This document shows positions 57,725-64,000 of a stretch of 64,000 nt of DNA, piece after piece (position 1 is the stretch's first letter; every line of letters starts with the position of its first letter). Origin of the DNA: Neoceratodus forsteri (taxonomy: Eukaryota; Chordata; Ceratodontiformes; Ceratodontidae). A program made the translations under genes and the position numbers. Location of the stretch: the NCBI GenBank assembly GCA_016271365.2, contig CM057452.1, positions 1,248,833,001 through 1,248,897,000 of the forward strand, written 5' to 3'. The notes under the pieces were generated by a model, which did no database searches, was not told where the DNA came from, and worked only from the letters and a program-made list of their open reading frames with translations.

Positions 57725-58300
57725 TGTCAGGATTTGTGTTCTACTGTATTCTACTAATGCATATTATGCTTCATTATGTTTCACCAATGTACTTTAGTCC
57801 TGGGAGATGCTTTCCATTATATTTTTATTGTATAATCATAAGTTAGGTAACAGTGCCACCTTTACTGCTTGTGCATCACTGTAACTGCTAGTAACCTTGG
57901 ACACAGACATCTCATTGTTCACACTATCTCTGCTAGCAAAGCAACTTCTCATGCTAGTTAGGATAGTTTCTCAGGCCACCTGTTTTTGGCCAATTATACA
58001 CACATTTTTTGTATCTTCTTTAGCTGTTTCTATAGTAATTTTCAGGGCATAAAACTCCTTGCAGCACGTAGCTTCTCTGAGACAAGACAAGACTAGAGAC
58101 TACAGCCTACGTAGGTAAGGAAACTGGAGCTTCTCCCAGTGCTTGCTCACTGTTGGTAGTAATCCTGGTTCATTATTATTTACCAGTAATAAATTACATT
58201 TATTATTTGTGCACCACTTGTCTGTTGTTGCTTCCTTTGTGCCGTTCCACCAAGAATCTGAGAAAGGTAATTTCATTACCCAGTTATATTTTGGTGATTA
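57725..58300 (+). mobile_element. Possible LTR of an endogenous retrovirus-like element
   Basis: The layout resembles an LTR: a TATA-like GCATAAAACT at 58047-58056, a possible start around 58070, AATAAA at 58188-58193, a CA about 20 bp later, and a T/G-rich U5-like stretch to about 58290. A possible primer-binding region beginning TTTGGTGATTATGTGC follows at about 58291. No second LTR is present in the window and the PBS match is weak, so this is tentative. The left edge is a guess. Confidence 0.35.
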
Positions 58301-58599
58301 TGTGCAGGTTGGAAGGTACAAAAGAAGATTCCATTCCATTTATTTTGAATGTCGAGTAGTGTAGTGCAACTTTTGCTTACTTGGACCTACTCATGCTTAC
58401 AGTAGTAACGTTTTGGACTAGGGCATGGCAGACCCACACCAGACCTCTTTACACTCCCTTTGTGAGTGACAGCGTACCACCTTGTTACCACTGTTCGCCC
58501 ACCAGGACAGGAAAGCAGCTGGGGTGATGACACCAAGGATGTTGCTCATTTTTTCCAAACTGCTTCTTTATTTGTTTGTATTCCTTATTTGTTATGTCT

Positions 58600-58955
58600 G
58601 ACTTATGCACAGAACTGAGACTCGATGTCTCAAACTACCTCACATCCCATGGCGGATGGACAGATTTTGCGCTGGACTCAAAATCTGCAAACAATTGCTG
58701 CTCATATCCGACCAATATGTAGAGTCCAAACAAACAACCAAGAAGTACAACCTTAAAGGTATTTTGGTTGTGGCTCTTTATACTGCTGTTAAGAGTCTCA
58801 CAGTGAGGTGTACCTCCCTTGAACTGCAAAATGCATCTCTAAAAAAAGAAATGGGCTTGCAGGCATCGGTGTTACAGAAAAGGAACAGAAACTAGCGGAG
58901 GAGACACAGTCACTTCTTGATGCCAATAACAGACTGTTGCACTGTACTGCTCAAG
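58600..58955 (+). pseudogene. Gag-like coiled-coil fragment, tentative
   Basis: From an ATG near 58651 the text gives a short helical segment, then after frame changes VVALYTAVKSLTVRCTSLEL, and finally EKEQKLAEETQSLLDANNRL. Heptad-like hydrophobic spacing suggests a coiled coil. Its place about 350 bp after the LTR-like block would suit a retroviral gag start, but no capsid or zinc-knuckle motif is seen, and it could belong to the Penelope-like element that follows. The family is unknown. Confidence 0.3.
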
Positions 58956-58984
58956 ACTGAGTGAGAAATTTGTATGTCGAGAGA

Positions 58985-59400
58985 TGATGAATAATAACTA
59001 CAAACAACTCACAGGGACAGCTATGGGAGCAATCTTGGCCCCCACATATGCCAATTTGTTCATGTCGGAATTTGAAAATGAATACATTTATTCAGACCAG
59101 AATCAATATAAAGGCCATTTGAAACTCTATAAACATTTTATAGATGACACATTAATTCTGTGGGATGCAACAGAAAAACATTATAAGATTTCTTCACATT
59201 TATTAATACTGCAACAACATATCTAAAATTCAATATGAATTACAGGGATACTGAAATACCATATCTGGACTTGCTATTAATAGAGGAAGGTTCCAACATT
59301 ATCACAGATCTCTAGCAAAAAGAATCAGATAGGAATACTCTCCTGTTTGCAACCAGTTTGGTATCATGTCAACTCAGTGCAAACAATTGATGGCATAAAA
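58985..59400 (+). pseudogene. Penelope-like element reverse transcriptase fragment
   Basis: The frame reads YKQLTGTAMGAILAPTYANL, FMSEFENEYIY, then LKLYKHFIDDTLILWDATEK. GTAMGxxxAPxYANLFM and (Y)xxFIDDxxxxW are palm blocks of Penelope-like reverse transcriptases, and the catalytic Asp pair (IDD) is kept. After a frameshift at about 59195 the text continues with FFTFINTATTYLKFNMN, then IPYLDLLL and KESDRNTLLFATS, the thumb side. No GIY-YIG endonuclease is found, so only the centre of the element survives. Confidence 0.75.
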
Positions 59401-59483
59401 GTCAACGTAAACAATTAAGTGAAAAAAACTAAAGTGCATTGGAAATTCGATCGAAATACAAATACAGCATGACAGGCATATTT

Positions 59484-59680
59484 ACACTCTTACTAGAAAC
59501 GAGCACCTGCATGAGCATAACTAACCTGCATAAACATTGGAGCATAACTAATTCACAATAGAAACTGAATGAGCATAACTAACACTCTTACTAGAAACGA
59601 GCACCTGCATGAGCATAACTAACCTGCATAAACATCGGAGCATAACTAATTCACAACAGAAACTGAATGAGCCTAACTAA
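59484..59680. repeat. 98-bp tandem duplication next to MULE 2
   Basis: ACACTCTTACTAGAAACGAG occurs at 59484 and 59582. The two 98-bp units differ at only a few positions, so this is a recent duplication compared with its surroundings. The unit contains several GAGCATAACTAA words. It lies just past the C terminus of the MULE 2 transposase and may be part of its subterminal region. Confidence 0.85.
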
Positions 59681-59694
59681 TGAGCACAAATACC

Positions 59695-60900
59695 AGCAGA
59701 AACTGAATGAAATAAACAGATCACATAAGTGCCTAACTATACTGTTGAATCCTCGGTGTCGGCCTTCAACAGCGTTAATGGTCCTGGGCAAGCCATCACA
59801 CACTGAATCATAGCAGTTCCAGAACTGCATCTGGAAATGTGGTCTATGGCGTCCATGACAACCAACTGGCCTCCCTATCCATATATCCTCGAAGTACTCC
59901 AAAAGTGAGGTCAGTTGGTCATCATTTGTTGTACAAAACTCTGTTTCCCTTAGCTGTTCAAAAGCTTTTAACATATCAAATGTCGGAACATAAGCTAATG
60001 CAGGTAGCATCTTAATTTGTAAAGCATATTCTGGGTCCAAGGTGTAATTTTTTACCAGCTCTGAATGTTCCTGTACCTTTGCCACACAGCCTGACAAAGA
60101 TGGAAAAGTAGTTTCTAGTCACAGCATTAGGAAATGCTGTGCCAAATGCTTGCTGCTGCCAACTCAAAATCCGGCCATTATGCTGTGTGAGGTGCAAGTT
60201 CTGGACGGTAGTTTAAATTGTGTGATCACCTGCAGATAACTATTATATGTCCTGTTGGCCATTAAAACAAAAACTGAGGGAATGACATCAGGTGAATTGG
60301 ACACCATGGTGTATAGTTGAGCAAATAAGGTTGGTGTCACTTTAAATGTACCATCTGTGTACAAGTGTGGGGAACATTTCATATAATTCAAATTATGTTG
60401 TGTTGAAAACAGAAGAAAACGTTCACTGTCAAACTGCCCTGAGTCGTGGAGAAGGAAAAGATCACCACAGACTGTGCTACAATAGTCAGGGGTATTAACA
60501 GCTCACACAGTGAAGAAGACTGGCTGGGAGCTACAACAGCTGTCTGACATGCTCTTGAGCGGTTCGCTTAGACTGGAAATGAAGGCAGCTTACCACTTAT
60601 CGATTGGCTGATGTCGGCGTGGCACTGGTGACTATTTGCTGTGTCGTCTCCTGTGAGCTTGCTGCCTTTTGCTTCATGTCATTTACCGCAGTCTTGACTG
60701 CAGCATCAGCAGGGTCTGGGACATGGCTATGGCTCACAATGTATTTAATAATATTAGCTGATTCAGTATGTAGCCTAGCAGGACATCAAAATGCATCATA
60801 TTGGATACATTTCCAGTATTCCTTCAATTTTCTCTCTTTCCGATGAAGATAATCCTCATGGCTGAGAAGTGGTTGCCCCCTTGCGCTGAGAACAAAATGC
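59695..60900 (-). pseudogene. MULE transposase with FLYWCH finger (MULE 2), near complete, broken
   Basis: The minus strand begins with a FLYWCH finger (60840-60680): EYWKCIQYDAF, a stop, CPARLHTES, then VSHSHVPDPADAAVKTAVND. The YWxC, CxA and HxH elements are all present. The MULE domain follows: GDLFLLHDSGQFDSERFLLF, then LYTDGTFKVTPTLFAQLYTM (first Asp codon at 60353-60355). PDFELAAAS comes next (second Asp 60167-60169), then LPALAYVPTFDMLKAFEQL, LLEYFEDIWIGR and RTINAVEGRHRGFNS (Glu codon 59765-59767). All three acidic codons survive, with a few frameshifts and stops. Some blocks are long and clean, so it is younger or better preserved than MULE 1. Confidence 0.85.
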
Positions 60901-61135
60901 AGAGGCATAGTACTTAGGTGCTGTTCTCTCCATTGGATCATTATTTATAGCCGAATAAGGAGGACATTGATTTGCTGATTCAGTTTTAAATACTACATTG
61001 AGAAACTACACAGTTATCCAGTAGTCTCAGTAGCATTTTGCACAAATAAGTAACCGCGTTTAAAAGTATGAGTGCACAGATTACTTGTGCTAAGTTTTAG
61101 ACACCGTATATTACCAAGCTGTATTTTTTTGTGCT
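60901..61135. other. Upstream flank of MULE 2, no feature recognised
   Basis: AT-rich. It may contain the terminal inverted repeat of MULE 2, which I could not locate by eye. Confidence 0.35.
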
Positions 61136-61139
61136 CAGT

Positions 61140-61905
61140 TGACATGGAACCCTCTGTGGCTTAATGATCTCCCTGTCTCCCTCATTGGCACTGAAAAGCT
61201 AAGCCTTTTCAAAAAATATCTCAGACAATTCCTCTCTTTAGTAAACAGCTGTGGCTGTCACACCTAGCCTACCATCTAAACCCCCTCCATTTTCACATCA
61301 CTATTCAACCTGAGTAATTCCTTCACTCGGAGCTCTGCAACCTCCATGCCAAGACCAGCTGTGCCCCTCTGCACCCCAACAAGGCCACCTTTGGCCACCA
61401 CTGTCTTTCCTCATCTGTCCCCTATTATTCCTTCAGAGGACTTCTACTTAGCCTACTATCTGTACCACATCCCTTTCTCACCCTGCTATTCAATCTGAGC
61501 AATTTCTTCACTCAGAGCCCTGCAACCTCTGTGACTAGAACAACTCTCTTCCCTTTGCACTCTGATAGCCACTGTCGGCCACTTCTGTCTTGCTCCTCTT
61601 TTGTCACCTGTACTTCCTCATGACTTGCCCAGATTTGTTGCTTACCTATTCACTTTAGCTACAGTATGATACCTGTATAAGTTTCCTCAACAAGTTTTGT
61701 ACCACACTCGATGTATTGCTGTATTTAAATTATACTTATGGACCACATTTGTAGAACTTTTTCTGTAGTTATGTTGCTGTCTATTTGAACTTACAGTACA
61801 TGTGCCTCTTTGTGTTGTCTTACATCTGATTGACTTGGAACCTTTGTAAATGAGCCTTCCGGCTCAAAGGTGTTAATTCAAATCTTAAATAAATAAAATA
61901 AACAC
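61140..61905 (+). mobile_element. L2/Rex1-like LINE 3' end with internal 185-bp duplication
   Basis: The frame reads WNPLWLNDLPVSLIGTEKLS then LFKKYLRQFLSLVNSCG (61145-61250). This is the LWNDLP then FKKYLR C-terminal pattern of the L2 group, similar to 15872-16111. The untranslated region contains two imperfect copies of a 185-bp unit starting at 61265 and 61450 (AGCCTACCATCT / AGCCTACTATCT). The end is an AAATAAATAAAATAAA tail at about 61885-61900. Confidence 0.6.
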
Positions 61906-61984
61906 ATTTCCCCAGGCTATCCTTCACTGCTTTTCTATCATCTGGGGGGCATTCACTGCCTACTGCATTTCTTCTTCTACTCCC

Positions 61985-62700
61985 TTAGCTAGTTTAAATG
62001 CCCATTAAAGTAACATTTACTGTAAATCTCCCACCCAGGACTGCTGCTCCCCTCCTGGATAAATGGAGGCCATCCTATTTGTACAGGCCTTCATCCATCC
62101 AGTTAGGATCCCAATCCCTGATGCAGCCAAACCCATCCTCCCTGCACCATGCCTTTCATCAGCTGCTAAAGCACACAGTGTGGTATGCTATCACCTACTC
62201 CCAGCTTTGCACTGATAACACCTCAGTGAAGGCCACCATAAGTGCTACCTGCTTTAGGTCCCTCCCCATCTCCCTAAACCTGTCCTGCACTACCCGGGCT
62301 CCCTCCTCTGCCAAGTAATTTCTCCCCAGCTGTATAATCACATCCAGTTCCCTTCCTTCCCTGCCACTGTGGTGACCCCTAAGGATCTGCTCCTCATCCC
62401 TCTCATGCTAAGGTACCAGGTAGTCACCATCTTCCCTCCTTTCTCTCCAAGGTGTTCCCAAAACTATCCTCTTAAGATTGAGTCCCCCCACCAGAGTTGC
62501 CTTTCTTCCACTGGGGTCCTCTTCCTCCAACCTTGGGGTCTCCAATCTGAATAATCCCCACATTCTCCCTTGCCAGTTCCATAGATGCTTCATCCTGGCA
62601 GTCCTGTCCCTCCAGAGCAACAAAAGAGTTCTTTAGTAGCAGGCTTAAGGAATATGTTCCTCACCCCAACCCCACCCTCCAGTAGCTCCAAACAGAGTCC
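61985..62700 (-). mobile_element. CR1 ORF1 fragment, inverted relative to the adjoining ORF2
   Basis: The minus strand has LWWGDSILRG (about 62490-62460, the GDS nucleophile block), LDVI(I)QLGRNYLAEEG-type text (62350-62300; GTND reads GRNY), and an end AFKLAKGV at about 61990, where CR1 ORF1 normally stops. The N-terminal side points to 62700, next to a CR1 endonuclease on the plus strand, the reverse of the normal order. Confidence 0.7.
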
Positions 62701-62769
62701 AGCCAGCAACAGGTGGATTAGGGGAGTGTCAGGGAACAGCAGAGGGAGCAGGGGAGGGATGAAGGTATA

Positions 62770-63600
62770 GAGAGTCATGTGATATTCTGGCAAATAAACT
62801 TCTGACCTGGAGACCATCAGAGCAGAGGCTTCCTTGGTTTTGGTGACCATAATGGAGTTGTGGTGCAATGACAACTATGACTGGACATGGCTATACTGGG
62901 CTTCTCTCTGTTCAGGAAAGACAAAGAAAGGAGAAGGGGAGGAGGGTGCTACCTATGTGAGGAGGGAATCAAGGCCACGGAAGTGCAGGGTACCTGGGAA
63001 AAGGAAGAGCTGAGATGCTGTGGGTTACCCTAGAGACTAGCATTGGGACCACTATCCATACAGGGTGGGAAACCAATCTCAAGGATAGGGAGAGAGTTGG
63101 ATAGTGCACTTGGGGAACCCGGCTTTAAGATGGAAAGCAAGGGAGGTACTGCCGGTTGGTGACTTCAATCTGCCAGATGTGGATTGGAGCCTTCAACTAC
63201 AGCGGCGCAAGGAGCAGGGCTATTATTGACTTCCTGTCAGGCACTTTTCTTAGTCAGCTAGTCAGTGAACCCACTAGTGATGAGGCAGTGCTGGACCTGG
63301 TGCTTACAAATAGGGACAGCATTACAGACATCACACTGAGCAGTCTCCCACTGTAGGTACCAGTGATCATTGTACAATGTGGTTGAAGGGATCAGAGGCA
63401 AACCCACAAGGATAAGGAGCCTGCATTTTAGAAAGGTGGATTATAAATAAATGACAGTCTACCTGAGAAACTGCCTTACGGGGGGATTGCCAAAGAGGGT
63501 AGAGGTACAGTGGGGAAAAATAAGGAAGGGCATAATTAAGGCAACCAACCTCTGTATGAAACAAACTCTGGCCAGAGTTGAAAGGGCTGCAGCTGAGGAA
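62770..63600 (+). mobile_element. CR1 ORF2 endonuclease fragment
   Basis: The plus strand reads TSDLETIRAEASLVLVTIME then LWCNDNYDW (62785-62875), LFRKDKERRRGGGCYLCEEG (62915-62975) and, after frame changes, a PDVDW-like stretch (near 63175), then FLSQLVSEPTSDEAVLDLVL and TNRDS (63245-63325). These are successive AP endonuclease blocks of CR1. The reverse transcriptase is absent: the match fades after about 63600. Confidence 0.75.
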
Positions 63601-64000
63601 TTTGGGTAAAAATATCGAAAATTTGCTTTTTAATATTTTTACACCAAGTTTTCAGCATAGCCATAGACTCTTGCAGTAGGTAATCACTTGTAGGACTGTG
63701 TTATGAGCTGATGTTTTCAAAATTCAACGTTGCCTCATAACTTTTTATATTTTTACACCAAATTTAAAACATAGCCTTTTTATGACCCCAGAGAAAAATT
63801 TCAACTCCAGTCTGAGAGGTGATTTCATGCAGGGACCGCAAAATCTGGTTACTTGGAATAAGACCTATAGTGTGTCGATTACATAAGCGGTTATTGTTAT
63901 TATTTTCTCATACTATAGTCATGGATGCACTATAGTTCCTGAACTGTTTAAAGTTACATGGAATGTTTTTTATATATGTTGTGGATAACCCTCAGTGCTG
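63601..64000. other. AT-rich end of window, nothing recognised
   Basis: About 400 bp of AT-rich DNA. The words TATTTTTACACCAA(G/A)TTT occur at 63634 and 63748, a weak direct repeat. No coding signal. Confidence 0.4.

Overview
This looks like non-coding DNA from a large, repeat-rich vertebrate genome, most likely an amphibian. A caecilian is my best guess, from the mix of CR1 copies with (ACATAGAA)n tails, Harbinger, Tx1-like L1, MULE, Penelope-like and tRNA-SINE elements. That assignment rests on remembered repeat families, not on a search. I found no convincing host protein gene, rRNA, true tRNA gene or CRISPR array. Nearly every readable protein segment belongs to a decayed transposable element, and the longest open frames are mostly proline- or cysteine-rich noise.

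Layout. 1-3406: right part of a two-gene Harbinger element (Myb-like accessory gene on +, DDE transposase on -), ending in a block dense in TTGCGCA-type motifs. 4540-6322: two CR1 3' parts (+). 6621-13200: a second, strongly decayed Harbinger-like element. 13998-14905: a short interspersed repeat plus two tandem arrays. 15555-17220: L2-like and CR1 remnants. 17300-20000: a MULE transposon with FLYWCH finger and MULE transposase (+). 21190-23990: a G-rich minisatellite split by AT-rich DNA that holds a tRNA-derived SINE. 24585-26050: a CR1 copy cut by a 562-bp TTAA-flanked (piggyBac-type) miniature element. 27252-45420: about 18 kb of mostly minus-strand CR1 copies, nested and head-to-tail, with ORF1 (zinc finger plus SGNH esterase) and ORF2 (endonuclease plus reverse transcriptase) still readable. 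46538-46674: a small fold-back element. 47270-57595: another composite repeat and a second Harbinger element, into which a 6.7-kb Tx1-like L1 (48223-54915) has inserted, with an 18-bp target-site duplication. 57725-59400: a possible LTR and gag-like stretch, then a Penelope-like reverse transcriptase. 59484-60900: a second FLYWCH-MULE (-) whose DDE codons are all recognisable. 61140-63600: an L2-like 3' end and a CR1 copy with an inverted 5' part.

The window is therefore a layered record of insertions: L1 into Harbinger, a TTAA element into CR1, CR1 into CR1. The most noteworthy items are the two vertebrate MULEs, the precisely bounded TTAA element, the L1 with its TSD, and the inverted pair of composite repeats.
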